Shown: positions 1-10,836, counted from the stretch's first letter. The stretch: DNA of 35,322 nt from Gammaproteobacteria bacterium (GCA_026197095.1 JAPHTF010000100.1:1-35322), one strand, 5' to 3'. Notes: generated by a model from the letters alone, not told the origin. Numbers and translations are program-made.

Positions 1-852
1 ATCTTCGCGCAATGCAATGGTATTGCCGTATGACTTGGACATTTTTTGACCATCCAAACCAAACATTTTCGAGGCGGGTGTTAACATTGAATCAGGCTCA
101 GGTAAGATAATACGCCCACTACCCTCTAAAAAGCCAAATAAACGCTCTTTATCACCCAGTGTAATATTTTGCTGGGTATCTAATAACGCTTTGCCTTTTG
201 CGAGGGCTTCAATATCACCCTTTTCCTGATAACTCTTACGTAAGTCATTGTAAAGTTTAGCATTTTTCTTTCCCATTTTCATGACAGCGGCTTCTGCTTT
301 TTCTTCAAAGCCTGATTCACGACCATAGATATAGTTAAAACGCCTGGCCACTTCGCGAGTCAACTCGACATGTGCAACTTGATCTTCACCCACCGGTACT
401 AAGCCGGCTTTATACATCAAAATATCAGCACTCTGTAATAATGGATAACCTAAAAACCCATAAGTACCCAAATCACGTTCTTTTAGTTTGAGCTGCTGAT
501 CTTTATAACTCGGGACACGCTCTAACCAAGAAAGTGGTGTCATCATAGAAAGCAATACATGTAATTCTGCATGCTCAGGCACTTTTGATTGAACAAACAA
601 TGTCGCCGAGCCAGGATTTACCCCGACGGCTAACCAATCAATCACCATATCCCAGACACTATCCTTAATGATGTGCGCTTCTTCATAATGTGTCGTCAAG
701 GCATGCCAGTCAGCTACAAAAAAATAGCACTCATATTCGTGTTGAAGTTTGATCCAGTTTTTTAATACACCATGATAATGACCAAGATGTAAAGCGCCGG
801 TAGGACGCATGCCAGACAGCACACGTTGCTGTTGATTCGTTAAGGAATTCAA
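1..852 (-). CDS. trpS: Tryptophan--tRNA ligase (TrpS), long form, 3' end cut off by the window
   Basis: Class I aminoacyl-tRNA synthetase that charges tRNA-Trp in the cytoplasm. Reverse-strand translation gives a HIGH-type motif (GALHLGH) near residue 20 and a KMSKS motif at about residues 270-274, just before the window edge; 284 codons are visible and no stop is reached. KMSKS lies roughly 75 residues later than in the short E. coli enzyme, so this is the roughly 400-aa form that carries an insertion in the catalytic domain. I chose a TTG start at 852-850 because AGGAGA sits 5 nt upstream (858-863). The first in-frame ATG (810) would leave only a few residues before the HIGH motif and has no better ribosome binding site. 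Confidence 0.93.
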   Translation of the reverse strand, partial: MNSLTNQQQRVLSGMRPTGALHLGHYHGVLKNWIKLQHEYECYFFVADWHALTTHYEEAHIIKDSVWDMVIDWLAVGVNPGSATLFVQSKVPEHAELHVLLSMMTPLSWLERVPSYKDQQLKLKERDLGTYGFLGYPLLQSADILMYKAGLVPVGEDQVAHVELTREVARRFNYIYGRESGFEEKAEAAVMKMGKKNAKLYNDLRKSYQEKGDIEALAKGKALLDTQQNITLGDKERLFGFLEGSGRIILPEPDSMLTPASKMFGLDGQKMSKSYGNTIALRED

Positions 853-951
853 TCTTTTCTCCTGAGAGTTCCCAGATTTAGTGCTTGTGCGGGATTAGAA
901 ACATAAAGAGTGCAATAAATAGTGTTAGTTTTATTATTCGCATTATGCGGA

Positions 952-957
952 ATTATA
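952..957 (-). promoter_or_regulatory. Candidate sigma70 -10 element for trpS
   Basis: A perfect TATAAT on the minus strand, with TTTACG (4 of 6 matches to TTGACA) 16 nt upstream. It would give a leader of about 90 nt before the TTG start of trpS. This is pattern matching only. Confidence 0.4.
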
Positions 958-1023
958 CCTGATTCTGCCTGAGCGTAAAAAGGCATTTTATAGAAGTTAA
1001 AGTAATTTATAACTTGTCGCTGG

Positions 1024-1647
1024 CTACTCAAAGGGTGTGGGATCACCTTCTCCTCTGCGAATAATTTCAGGCACATCGCCGGTCATATCAACCACCGTTG
1101 TGGGCTCAAGCCCACAATAGCCACCATCAATGACTAAATCGACCTGGTGTTCTAAAATGTCACGAATATCATAGGGATCTGTCAGTGGCATAGTATCACC
1201 AGGAAGAATTAAGGTGGTACTGATAATCGGTTCTCGATGCTCGACAAGTAGAAGATGAGCAATAGGATTCGCAGGCACCCGTATGCCAATGGTGCGGCGT
1301 TTTGGATGCATCATGCGCCGAGGTACTTCTGAGGTTGCATTCAATATAAAAGTATAGGGCCCGGGAGTATGCGCATTTAGACTCCGGTAAAGCGAATTAT
1401 TCGATAATTTCGCATAAGTACTGATTTCGGATAAATCACGACACATTAAGGTAAAATTATGCTTGGCATCAACCTCACGAATACGACGGATACGATCCAG
1501 GGCTTTTTTATCACCAACATGGCAGCCCAATGCATAGGCTGAATCAGTTGGATAAACAATCACTGCACCTTCACGCAACATTTGTACTGTCTGATGAATC
1601 AAACGGAGTTGAGGGTTATCTGGATGAATCTGGAAAAATTGACTCAT
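1024..1647 (-). CDS. yciO: YciO-type Sua5/YrdC/TsaC family protein
   Basis: A single YrdC domain of 207 aa. This family binds threonine/ATP, and TsaC/Sua5 members make threonylcarbamoyl-adenylate for tRNA t6A. The start (MSQFFQIHPDNPQ), the PTDSAYALGC segment and the VPRRMMHPKRRTIGIRVP segment match the E. coli YciO subgroup (206 aa) rather than TsaC proper, so a role in t6A synthesis should not be assumed. The start overlaps the stop of the upstream rnm in an ATGA junction at 1644-1647, so the two are probably translationally coupled. The same gene pair is adjacent in E. coli (yciV-yciO). Confidence 0.92.
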   Translation of the reverse strand: MSQFFQIHPDNPQLRLIHQTVQMLREGAVIVYPTDSAYALGCHVGDKKALDRIRRIREVDAKHNFTLMCRDLSEISTYAKLSNNSLYRSLNAHTPGPYTFILNATSEVPRRMMHPKRRTIGIRVPANPIAHLLLVEHREPIISTTLILPGDTMPLTDPYDIRDILEHQVDLVIDGGYCGLEPTTVVDMTGDVPEIIRRGEGDPTPFE

Positions 1648-2504
1648 TTTACCTCACCAATTTTTTCTTTCCAGGCATTACTGTGCCAGAGCGGGATACT
1701 GCCTGCCTGAATATCCTGCATTGCACCTAATTCTCGATAGATACTATCTGGGCTATGAAAGTCAGAACCCTTAGATATAAAAAGTTCGAACTGATTTGCT
1801 AATTGTGTCATACGCTGTTCTTCATCAGGACTGTGGCTACCAGAAATGGCTTCAAAACCCAGTCCACCAAGTTCTTTGAATTCGGAAATAAGTTGGCGTA
1901 AACGGGTGGCTGAAATTTTATACCGGGCTGGATGGGCAATGACAGCAATTCCTCCCGCACCATGAATCCAGGCTAAAGCCTCTTCAAGGCTGGCCCACTG
2001 TCCAGCAACATAGCCTGGTTTACCATTAACCAGGTAACGCTTAAATACCTGGCGCACATCCTTGGCTTTGCCCTGCTCTACGATATATTGCGCAAAATGC
2101 GTTCTACTTAAAATCTCACCATTGGAATACTTCTTTGCGCCTTCAAGGGCATCGACAAAACCGGCCTTTTCGAGCTTATGCGCAATCTTCGCACCGCGTT
2201 CTTCCCGAAATTCTCGCAAACCTTTAAGTCCCTGATTTAATGCCACGTCATCGCGGTTTATGCCGAGACCGACAATATGAATCGTCTGGTGACTCCAGGT
2301 CACTGAAAGCTCAATACCCGGTACAAAAGGCAATCCAACTTTTTCCGCCGCCTGAGCGGCTTCATGCAAACCTTCTGTTGTATCATGATCAGTTAATGCA
2401 AACATCTCAACGCCATTATCATGCGCACGCACAACCAGTTCGGTTGGCGTTAATGTGCCATCAGAAACGGTGGAATGACTATGTAAATCACAACGCAAAT
2501 TCAT
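1644..2504 (-). CDS. rnm: PHP-domain 5'-3' exoribonuclease RNase AM (YciV/TrpH family)
   Basis: 286 aa, close to the 293 aa of E. coli Rnm/YciV, which trims 5' ends of rRNAs and degrades short oligonucleotides. Metal-binding PHP motifs appear in order: DLHSH (residues 6-10), LTDHD (37-41), the IAHPARY segment in the middle, and SKGSDFHSPD near the C-terminus. The ribosome binding site is weak (GCCCGCACTT before the ATG). It is first in a two-gene unit with yciO. The exact substrate is inferred from the family; older annotation calls this a 3',5'-nucleoside bisphosphate phosphatase. Confidence 0.9.
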   Translation of the reverse strand: MNLRCDLHSHSTVSDGTLTPTELVVRAHDNGVEMFALTDHDTTEGLHEAAQAAEKVGLPFVPGIELSVTWSHQTIHIVGLGINRDDVALNQGLKGLREFREERGAKIAHKLEKAGFVDALEGAKKYSNGEILSRTHFAQYIVEQGKAKDVRQVFKRYLVNGKPGYVAGQWASLEEALAWIHGAGGIAVIAHPARYKISATRLRQLISEFKELGGLGFEAISGSHSPDEEQRMTQLANQFELFISKGSDFHSPDSIYRELGAMQDIQAGSIPLWHSNAWKEKIGEVK

Positions 2505-2601
2505 AAGTGCGGGCAGTCTACATGAATAAAGTCATGACTGTCATGGAACGATACGAAATTGTGAAAAAAGACTCGTTTGATTGGGCATTTAATTTTTATG
2601 A

Positions 2602-2630
2602 TTCAACTGAAACAATTTAGCCATTATACT
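2602..2630 (+). promoter_or_regulatory. Candidate sigma70 promoter for the 2669-5260 gene group
   Basis: TATACT at 2625-2630 preceded, 17 nt upstream, by TTCAAC at 2602-2607. The -10 is good and the -35 weak (3 of 6). It lies about 39 nt before the ATG at 2669. Confidence 0.35.
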
Positions 2631-2668
2631 GTCCCAAAATTAATTGAATATTTTAAGGCCGTAGTCCA

Positions 2669-3409
2669 ATGCCATTTAGTGGCAAAATTTATCCACTTTC
2701 AGAAATCAAACACAATGCACTTGATATTATTGACTCAATTAATGAGCAATCAATTCATGGAGAGACTGATTATTTTATTCCCTTAGCCAAACTAACGACT
2801 GCATTGGCGCAGTTTTTTGATATTTGCGAAAAAATTGAATCACAACCAGAATTACTAAATTCAGATAAGAGTGAATTTGGCTCGGTGTCTGAGCTTGGTG
2901 ATTATGGATTACAGCTCTTTTCTTGTCTGGAACAATGGGTTAAAGCCGCCCGGCTGGATAGAAATGGACAGCTGCAAATATCCATAATTAGCCTTGCAGT
3001 GTGGTTACATGAGCATGATGGCATATTGCTACAACTCGAAAGCGTGGTAAATGCTCTCTCGCAAATAGCAAATCAAACAAGTCAGCCAACAGCGCTTATT
3101 AAACTACACAAAATTGCTGAAATAATAACCAATTCTGCCCATGACATGATAAAAGCAGATATTGACAAGTCAGAGCCTGGACGCGCATGGCGAATATTGA
3201 ACTTGAATCACGGTATAATTGCCACTAGATCACATAATATTGAAATTATGAATTCAGTATTTGAACAACTAATACACCGTTTACCCAACGATGCGCCAAC
3301 ATTTTTTGCTGAAGGGATGAAACAAATGGATATCATTAATTATCCAGAACATGTAAAACATGCTATCGAACATTTTTACCAGTTAACGAATAAACCCACG
3401 TTACATTAA
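2669..3409 (+). CDS. Hypothetical cytosolic helical protein upstream of yciB
   Basis: 246 aa, not recognised. It has no signal peptide or membrane segment and looks mostly alpha-helical, with several regular amphipathic stretches, two cysteines and a fairly acidic composition. AAGG about 10 nt before the ATG supports this start. It is 36 bp ahead of yciB on the same strand and probably shares its transcript, which gives a weak hint of a cell-envelope role. An overlapping ORF at 2577-2786 in another frame is less credible because it ends inside this gene. No function is proposed. Confidence 0.72.
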   Translation: MPFSGKIYPLSEIKHNALDIIDSINEQSIHGETDYFIPLAKLTTALAQFFDICEKIESQPELLNSDKSEFGSVSELGDYGLQLFSCLEQWVKAARLDRNGQLQISIISLAVWLHEHDGILLQLESVVNALSQIANQTSQPTALIKLHKIAEIITNSAHDMIKADIDKSEPGRAWRILNLNHGIIATRSHNIEIMNSVFEQLIHRLPNDAPTFFAEGMKQMDIINYPEHVKHAIEHFYQLTNKPTLH

Positions 3410-3445
3410 ACCAATTATAATGATTAAGAAAAGTGATTTTTAACT

Positions 3446-4123
3446 ATGAAGTTTTTATTTGATTTTTTCCCCATCGCGCTATTTTTCATATTTTATAAAC
3501 TCTATGGGATTTATGCCGCAACAATTGTGGCTATTGTAGCGGCAATAGCTCAAAACGCTTTTTACTATTTACGTCATAAAAAGTTTGAAACAATGCACCT
3601 CATTACTCTTGCAGCCATTACAATACTTGGTGGCTTGACATTATTTTTTCAAAATAAAACATTTATTATGTGGAAGCCGACGGCCGTATACTGGATCATT
3701 GCTATCGCATTTATACTAAGTCAACTTGTATACAAGAAACCGCTAATTAAAAAAATGATGGGGAGCATAATAGACGTTCCTGATAAAATATGGCGTAACG
3801 CAAATTATGGCATGTCTTTTGGCTTTATATTATTTGGCATAATTAATATATATGTAGCTAATCTATACTTCAAAGCAGAAAGTCTAATCGTTGCAAAATC
3901 AAATCTCGAAATTAAGCTGGATAATTGTGCAACTTACTATACTGGTGAGCTAATCCAGCTATGTAATAATGCAAAAATCATGGAAGAACAATGGGTTAAT
4001 TTCAAACTATTTTGGATGCTAGGTTTAACTTTTGTTTTAATGGCATTATTAACTGCTTATCTCTACAAGTACGCAACAAATAAAGATGATGATGGAAGTT
4101 TAATCAATGCTGAAAATGATTAG
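3446..4123 (+). CDS. yciB: Inner-membrane protein YciB (septation protein A family) with a loop insertion
   Basis: 225 aa against about 180 in the family. The N-terminus ([14 protein letters not shown]), the MWKPTAVYW segment and the WVNFKLF segment identify YciB, an intracellular-septation/envelope protein with about five membrane helices. Helices are visible near residues 5-40, 50-68, 79-96, 121-140 and 186-209. Between the last two helices, about residues 142-180, there is an extra soluble segment absent from the usual family, with cysteines C161 and C173. The C-terminal tail is acidic. yciI follows 8 bp later, as in the E. coli yci neighbourhood. Which side of the membrane the extra loop faces is not certain. 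Confidence 0.9.
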   Translation: MKFLFDFFPIALFFIFYKLYGIYAATIVAIVAAIAQNAFYYLRHKKFETMHLITLAAITILGGLTLFFQNKTFIMWKPTAVYWIIAIAFILSQLVYKKPLIKKMMGSIIDVPDKIWRNANYGMSFGFILFGIINIYVANLYFKAESLIVAKSNLEIKLDNCATYYTGELIQLCNNAKIMEEQWVNFKLFWMLGLTFVLMALLTAYLYKYATNKDDDGSLINAEND

Positions 4124-4131
4124 GGAATAAC

Positions 4132-4431
4132 ATGTTATATGCAATAATTTCACAAGATATAGAAAACAGTCTCGACAAGAGACTTTCAGTTCGACCTGCA
4201 CATATCGAACGCTTACAAAAATTAAAAGAAGAAGGCCGTTTGATTTTAGCAGGGCCGCATCCTGCTATTGATAATATCGAACCCGGCCCCGCTGGTTTTA
4301 CCGGTTCATTGGTCATTGCGGAATTTGATTCGTTAGAAACTGCGCAAGCATGGGCAGATGATGATCCCTACATTAAGGCAGGAGTTTATGACGCAGTTAC
4401 TGTTAAACCCTTTAAAAAAATCTTACCCTAA
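4132..4431 (+). CDS. yciI: YciI family protein
   Basis: 99 aa, the full length of a stand-alone YciI domain (ferredoxin-like fold). The N-terminal MLYAIIS strand, the [11 protein letters not shown] helix with a conserved His, the AGPHP turn and the [14 protein letters not shown] segment are all family hallmarks. The biochemical role of YciI is not established; the His-Asp pair has been suggested to be catalytic. AGGGAA sits just upstream of the ATG and the gene follows yciB by 8 bp. A parvulin gene starts 28 bp downstream, so yciB-yciI-ppiC is probably one operon. Confidence 0.9.
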   Translation: MLYAIISQDIENSLDKRLSVRPAHIERLQKLKEEGRLILAGPHPAIDNIEPGPAGFTGSLVIAEFDSLETAQAWADDDPYIKAGVYDAVTVKPFKKILP

Positions 4432-4459
4432 TTCTATTAAAGTTATCAAGGAAAATATA

Positions 4460-5260
4460 ATGAAGAAACTTACACTCAGCGCTGCGAGTTTATTACTCGT
4501 AACATTATTTACCAGCACGGCCTTTGCCCTCGATAAAAATACTGTCGCATCAGTCAATGGTAAAAACATTTCGCAAAAACAATACGAAGAACATTTGAAA
4601 TTATTATCTTCTCAGGCACCACAAGGCAAGCAAGCACCAATCAACCGCCAGGCAGTATTAAATGACTTAATCAATAAAGAAATTCTTTTGCAAGAAGCAA
4701 AGAAGAAAAAACTTGATAAAGATAACCAGGTAAAAGTGCAACTTGAAAAAATTAAAAACAACCTTATGGTTCAGGTACTTCTTTCAAAATCACCTGCTGC
4801 CAAAGCCATTACTGACAAAGAATTACAAGAAGTCTATGATCAGCAAATTGGCAAAGCAGATCCAACCGAATATAAAGCACGCCACATCTTAGTTAAAGAT
4901 GAAGCAAAAGCGAAAGAACTTATCGCAAAATTAAATGATGGTGCAGATTTTGAAGAAACAGCAAAAAATGAATCTACAGGTCCATCAGGTAAAAATGGTG
5001 GAGACTTAGGCTGGTTCTCTTCAGCACAAATGGTTCCCGCGTTTACTGAAGCAACCGCGAAACTAATGAAAGGCACACATAGCCAGGAACCCGTAAAAAC
5101 TCGTTTTGGCTTTCATATTATTAAGCTGGAAGATTCTCGCATACGTGAGCTACCTAAGTTTGAAGAAGTAAAAGAACAAATACGCCCTGTTATTCAAAAC
5201 CAGCGTTTGCAAGAATATGTCATGCAGTTACGCAGCAAAGCAAAAATTGAAGTCAAATAA
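4460..5260 (+). CDS. Periplasmic parvulin-type peptidyl-prolyl isomerase (PpiC/SurA-like)
   Basis: 266 aa from the ATG at 4460, which has AAGGAAA upstream and opens a clear Sec signal peptide (MKKLTLSAASLLLVTLF, cleavage near AFA-LD). The longer reading frame from 4358 would bury this signal and is rejected. The N-terminal part is a SurA-N-like chaperone region; the parvulin domain spans about residues 125-235, with the ARHILV strand, the FSTGPS-like segment, GGDLGWF and the FGFHIIKLED end. It should assist folding of exported proteins in the periplasm. It ends the operon, followed by a strong terminator. Confidence 0.92.
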   Translation: MKKLTLSAASLLLVTLFTSTAFALDKNTVASVNGKNISQKQYEEHLKLLSSQAPQGKQAPINRQAVLNDLINKEILLQEAKKKKLDKDNQVKVQLEKIKNNLMVQVLLSKSPAAKAITDKELQEVYDQQIGKADPTEYKARHILVKDEAKAKELIAKLNDGADFEETAKNESTGPSGKNGGDLGWFSSAQMVPAFTEATAKLMKGTHSQEPVKTRFGFHIIKLEDSRIRELPKFEEVKEQIRPVIQNQRLQEYVMQLRSKAKIEVK

Positions 5261-5275
5261 GGTAAGCATATCGCC

Positions 5276-5305
5276 AAACCCCCCCCTTAACCGGGGGTTT
5301 TTGTT
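5276..5305 (+). terminator. Rho-independent terminator after the parvulin gene
   Basis: AAACCCCC (from 5276) pairs with GGGGGTTT (5293-5300); the loop lies between them and a T-run continues to 5302. It sits 16 bp after the stop codon of the parvulin gene and separates it from the AT-rich deacetylase. Confidence 0.85.
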
Positions 5306-5332
5306 GCGTGTAACAATATAAATATACCTCAT

Positions 5333-5977
5333 ATGTTTATATTAAATATATTATCTGACAAGATTCTGGGTGAGTGTATACGTGAAATCAAATCATCACA
5401 AAAATCAATTTACCTGACCTTTGATGATGGCCCAAATCAATTTTGTACTCCGCAAGTTTTGGATCTTTTAAAAAAATATAACATCCATGCAAGCTTCTTC
5501 TTAATTGCTGAAAACATTTTACCAAATATAGAAATTTTCAACCGCATAAAAAATGAAGGACATGCAATCGGTAACCATTCACTTGATCACAATACGCTAA
5601 CTTATTTTAAAGGTGAAATAGCATTAGAACACTGGATTGATTGTGGAGAGAAAATCATAGCTTCTTATCTTGGCCATCCTTCAATTGGCTTTCGTCCTCC
5701 AGCAGGTGTTAGAACACCGCCACTAAAAAAAATAATGAATAAAATAAATAGTAAGCCCATCATGTGGAAGCATCGGTTTTACGATACATACATAATTTTT
5801 ACAGATTCAGCATGGAAGAAAAAAATACAAAAGATAAAAGACGGTGATATTGTGCTACTACACGACACACATAAGACACCTGAAAAATTCTTAGCAAGCC
5901 TGGAAAATCTTATAAAATACTTAATAAAAAACAAATATCAAATTATAAAACTTCCAGCGACGAAAATATTTACATAA
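5333..5977 (+). CDS. Polysaccharide deacetylase family protein (NodB homology, CE4)
   Basis: 214 aa covering one NodB domain. Motif 1 TFDDGP (residues 29-34, catalytic-base and metal Asp 31/32), motif 2 HSLDH (82-86, metal His), motif 3 RPPAG (121-125) and motif 5 LLHD (His177) are present, so a metal-dependent N- or O-deacetylase is likely. Motif 4 is not obvious. No signal peptide is seen, which is unusual for enzymes acting on envelope glycans but not for those acting on cytosolic lipid-linked precursors. The ATG at 5333 lacks a visible ribosome binding site; a later start near GTGAG at 5370 is possible. The gene is richer in A+T (many AAA, ATA, AAT codons) than its neighbours, which suggests recent acquisition. 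It converges on the ABC exporter with only 3 bp between stops. Confidence 0.85.
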   Translation: MFILNILSDKILGECIREIKSSQKSIYLTFDDGPNQFCTPQVLDLLKKYNIHASFFLIAENILPNIEIFNRIKNEGHAIGNHSLDHNTLTYFKGEIALEHWIDCGEKIIASYLGHPSIGFRPPAGVRTPPLKKIMNKINSKPIMWKHRFYDTYIIFTDSAWKKKIQKIKDGDIVLLHDTHKTPEKFLASLENLIKYLIKNKYQIIKLPATKIFT

Positions 5978-5980
5978 GCA

Positions 5981-7012
5981 TTAATCCCATTTAAAAAGCC
6001 AGGCACCAAATAACAAAAACGCCACGCTCTGAACTAGTAATACCACTAAGTGGTAACTAATATCAGCCAACTCTGCGCCATCAATCATTATTGCACGCGC
6101 AGATGCTGTTACATGTGTTAAGGGAAATATTTCAGCAATCGACTGCATAATAGGTGCAGCCCCTTCTAAAGAAAACCATACTCCGGAGAAAAACATCATC
6201 GGCCAGCTAAATAAATTAAGCAGCCCCCCTGCTGTTTCTTCACTACTAATTCGTGCAGCAATAATTAGTCCAAGACTAATCATACTAAGTGAACCAAGTG
6301 CAAACACCAGGAATAGATTAAAGTGAGAACCATTCATGACAAAACCAACAAAATAATGCGTGCCATAAAATACAAAAGCAGTAACAAGGATTATTAACAT
6401 GAGTCGAGAAACAACTTGTGCAGATAAATATTCAAAAGCTGTAATGGGTGTCGCTTTAAGGCGTTTAAGCATACCGTTTTTTCTATAACGCACGATGACA
6501 AAGCCAACACCAAATAATGCGCTAAACATCATATTCATGGATAAAATCCCGGGAATTACCCAATCAATATAACGGATTTGTTTGCCGCTAACTGTCTGCC
6601 TGGTAAAATCACTTGATTTGGTGCCCAGCAATATTTTTTCTACAAGATAGCCTTTTGGTGATTCTGTATTAATCCAGTATTGATTTTTTTCTGCATCCAG
6701 CAAGAGATCAACCTGATGTCGTTGTACTTTTGATATAGCTCGACTAACAACCTCTCTATCCGACTCAACAGGATAAAACTCAATATGTTTGAGTTGTAAA
6801 AACTCACTTGCAATATCTGTAGCAGCCGCTTTATTAATCACCCCTACTTTATATTGCTTAGCGATATCCCCGGAAAAAGCAAAAGAAAACCCTGCAACAA
6901 TTAACACTGGCATAAGAATATTCCAGCTCAGTGAAGACCTGTCACGTATAAATTCTTTGTTACGCGACACTAATAAGGCTAAAAAACGTTTAAATGACAT
7001 CACAGTATTCAT
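5981..7012 (-). CDS. ABC-2 type transporter permease
   Basis: 343 aa with the ABC-2 permease layout: an N-terminal cytosolic stretch, one helix at about residues 28-47, a large extracytoplasmic domain of about 110 residues, then five more helices ending at the C-terminus. The first base of its ATG is the last base of the upstream ATPase stop (TAATG at 7012), so the two subunits are translationally coupled. Family members export drugs, lipids or polysaccharides, or insert outer-membrane precursors; the substrate cannot be read from this sequence. Confidence 0.9.
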   Translation of the reverse strand: MNTVMSFKRFLALLVSRNKEFIRDRSSLSWNILMPVLIVAGFSFAFSGDIAKQYKVGVINKAAATDIASEFLQLKHIEFYPVESDREVVSRAISKVQRHQVDLLLDAEKNQYWINTESPKGYLVEKILLGTKSSDFTRQTVSGKQIRYIDWVIPGILSMNMMFSALFGVGFVIVRYRKNGMLKRLKATPITAFEYLSAQVVSRLMLIILVTAFVFYGTHYFVGFVMNGSHFNLFLVFALGSLSMISLGLIIAARISSEETAGGLLNLFSWPMMFFSGVWFSLEGAAPIMQSIAEIFPLTHVTASARAIMIDGAELADISYHLVVLLVQSVAFLLFGAWLFKWD

Positions 7013-7896
7013 TAAGCCCTTAATTCCTTTCCGGTTAACTCAAGAAACAGATCATCCAGTGTTCTTGGCCGTATCTGCAGTTTAGAAAGCGACACATTAT
7101 TTTTATTTAAAAAAGAGACTGCCTCATTAACATCACATGTTGTAATTTCAATATACGAATTTCGTTTATGTATTGTGTACATGGATAAATCTATATCTTG
7201 CAATTCTGATTCGGGTAATTGCAGAATGACATCATTAAAGTTTTCTTCGAGCAAGGATTTTGGTGTTCCCTGTGCAATAATTTTTCCGTGATCCATGATT
7301 GCGATTTCATCGCACAATGAATATGCTTCATCCATATAGTGAGTAGTTAAGACAATTGTTTTTCCTTCTTCTTTAATATCATTAATCAAGTTCCAAAAAT
7401 TTCGCCTGGCCTGAGGATCTAAGCCTGTAGTTGGCTCGTCCAGGAAAATGATGTCTGGATTATTTACTAATGCAATCGCTAATAATAAACGTTGTCTTTG
7501 TCCACCGGATAATTGTCTGTTGTCCTGATCAAGATATTCAGTCAGGTTACAACGTAGAATTAACTGATCCAGGTCGGCATGCTGTGGATAGAATTGAGAA
7601 AACATGGTGAGTGTTTCACGCACAGTAATAAAATCTTGCAGTGCGGTGGACTGAAACATGATACCGGCTTCTTTACGAAACTGATCGCCTAATGGTTGTC
7701 CTTTATAAAGAATTTCACCTGAAGTCGCGCTATTAATTCCTTCAAGAATCTCAACAGTCGTTGTTTTTCCTGCACCATTTGGGCCTAATAAACCAAAACA
7801 TATTCCGGCTTGTAACGTAATATCAATGCCGTTAACTGCTTTAACTGAAGGGTAATGCTTAACAAGATTCTTGATTTGCAGTAAATCTGTTGCCAA
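7012..7896 (-). CDS. ABC transporter ATP-binding protein
   Basis: 294 aa nucleotide-binding subunit. Walker A GPNGAGKTT (residues 38-46), signature LSGGQRQR, Walker B IIFLDEPTTGLDP and the TTHYMDEA switch-histidine segment are intact. A C-terminal extension of about 80 residues (after the AIMDHG D-loop region) resembles the DUF4162-type tail of CcmA/NodI/DrrA-class ATPases. It pairs with the permease downstream through a one-base overlap. ligA lies 50 bp downstream of its coding start on the same strand, so the exporter genes may be read from the ligA transcript. Confidence 0.93.
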   Translation of the reverse strand: MATDLLQIKNLVKHYPSVKAVNGIDITLQAGICFGLLGPNGAGKTTTVEILEGINSATSGEILYKGQPLGDQFRKEAGIMFQSTALQDFITVRETLTMFSQFYPQHADLDQLILRCNLTEYLDQDNRQLSGGQRQRLLLAIALVNNPDIIFLDEPTTGLDPQARRNFWNLINDIKEEGKTIVLTTHYMDEAYSLCDEIAIMDHGKIIAQGTPKSLLEENFNDVILQLPESELQDIDLSMYTIHKRNSYIEITTCDVNEAVSFLNKNNVSLSKLQIRPRTLDDLFLELTGKELRA

Positions 7897-7946
7897 CCTG
7901 TTATTCCTTTAAATTTAGTATAAAAACTAGTGGTGCATTTAATAAT

Positions 7947-9962
<2,016 letters not shown>

Positions 9963-10727
9963 TTAATGTCGATTTTGTTTTTGGCGTAGTGCAGCTTGTT
10001 GTTTTAAGCGGTAAACATCAACTTTATCTTTTAAATGTGTAATAGTTTGTTGCGTTAAAACGGTCCGGCTTTCATCACAGAGTACACCGCTTAACGCCCC
10101 TGCGATACGCTTACCAATATCCAGCAAACTGTTTAATGCTTTACGACATTCAACCGGGCCAGGTAATTGTAAAAATAAGGCAAGGCCTGGTGTTGAAATA
10201 GATTTTAATTGAGAAAGCTCAAAGTAACCGGGCTCAATAGCATTTGCAATACTGAAGACAGCCTGGTTATCTTGCATGTAATGATAAATTTTATGTTCAC
10301 CATGGCTTAATCCTGCTGAAGTCATAACAGCATGTATACCATCTCCGGTAAAAACATGGCCTTTGGGTGACATAATATAAAGAATTATTAATAGTGACTC
10401 GGGGCCTGTTTCAGTAGCATCTTCAACAGCACTAAAAGGCATTTCTTGTTGTTTAGTATACTCTTCAACACGATCACGACCTGAAATAACCAGGCTCAAT
10501 GCCTCAAAATCACTTGAATCAGGTTCATCATCAATTGGAGTTAATACAGGTATAAGATCGTCATCTTCATTTAAAACAGTGCCGCTGGTGATGACAGTAT
10601 TATTACTTGGAGTGAATTTATTTTTTAGCCAAAAAAGTAAATCGTCATCAGATGAGCGGAATCTAAAATAAATTCCCGCTACGATGACAAATCCGATAAT
10701 AGCGATGGTTATACGTAATGAATCCAT
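9963..10727 (-). CDS. zipA: Cell division protein ZipA
   Basis: 254 aa. N-terminal membrane anchor (about residues 4-22, in the family's N-out orientation), a short charged linker rich in Asp/Glu around residues 50-100, and a C-terminal FtsZ-binding ZipA domain (about 112-240) with the VFTGDGIH-type segment. The linker is much shorter than the Pro/Gln-rich one of E. coli ZipA (328 aa). ZipA tethers the FtsZ ring to the membrane. Its position between smc and ligA is the standard gammaproteobacterial order. Confidence 0.95.
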   Translation of the reverse strand: MDSLRITIAIIGFVIVAGIYFRFRSSDDDLLFWLKNKFTPSNNTVITSGTVLNEDDDLIPVLTPIDDEPDSSDFEALSLVISGRDRVEEYTKQQEMPFSAVEDATETGPESLLIILYIMSPKGHVFTGDGIHAVMTSAGLSHGEHKIYHYMQDNQAVFSIANAIEPGYFELSQLKSISTPGLALFLQLPGPVECRKALNSLLDIGKRIAGALSGVLCDESRTVLTQQTITHLKDKVDVYRLKQQAALRQKQNRH

Positions 10728-10785
10728 ACTATTTGCCTGGCTAAAAATTATGGTGAATAGTGAATTTTTATTTATATGCTTTAGC

Positions 10786-10812
10786 TCTTCTCTTTATTTA
10801 TTAAAGAGAAGA
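10786..10812 (-). other. Perfect 11-bp stem-loop between smc and zipA
   Basis: TCTTCTCTTTA (10786-10796) and TAAAGAGAAGA (10802-10812) are exact inverted repeats around a 5-nt loop, 24 bp after the smc stop. Neither strand has a U-tract after the stem, so it is not a classical terminator. It may stabilise the 3' end of smc mRNA or mark a processing point. Confidence 0.5.
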
Positions 10813-10836
10813 ACTATTATGCAACTTTAACCTGCT

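Noticed and set aside
849-1076. 75-aa minus-strand reading frame between trpS and yciO
   Set aside because: Overlaps the trpS leader and the end of yciO, has no ribosome site and no recognisable protein pattern.
4358-4459. N-terminal extension of the parvulin
   Set aside because: It overlaps yciI in another frame and would hide an obvious signal peptide; the ATG at 4460 has AAGGAAA upstream.
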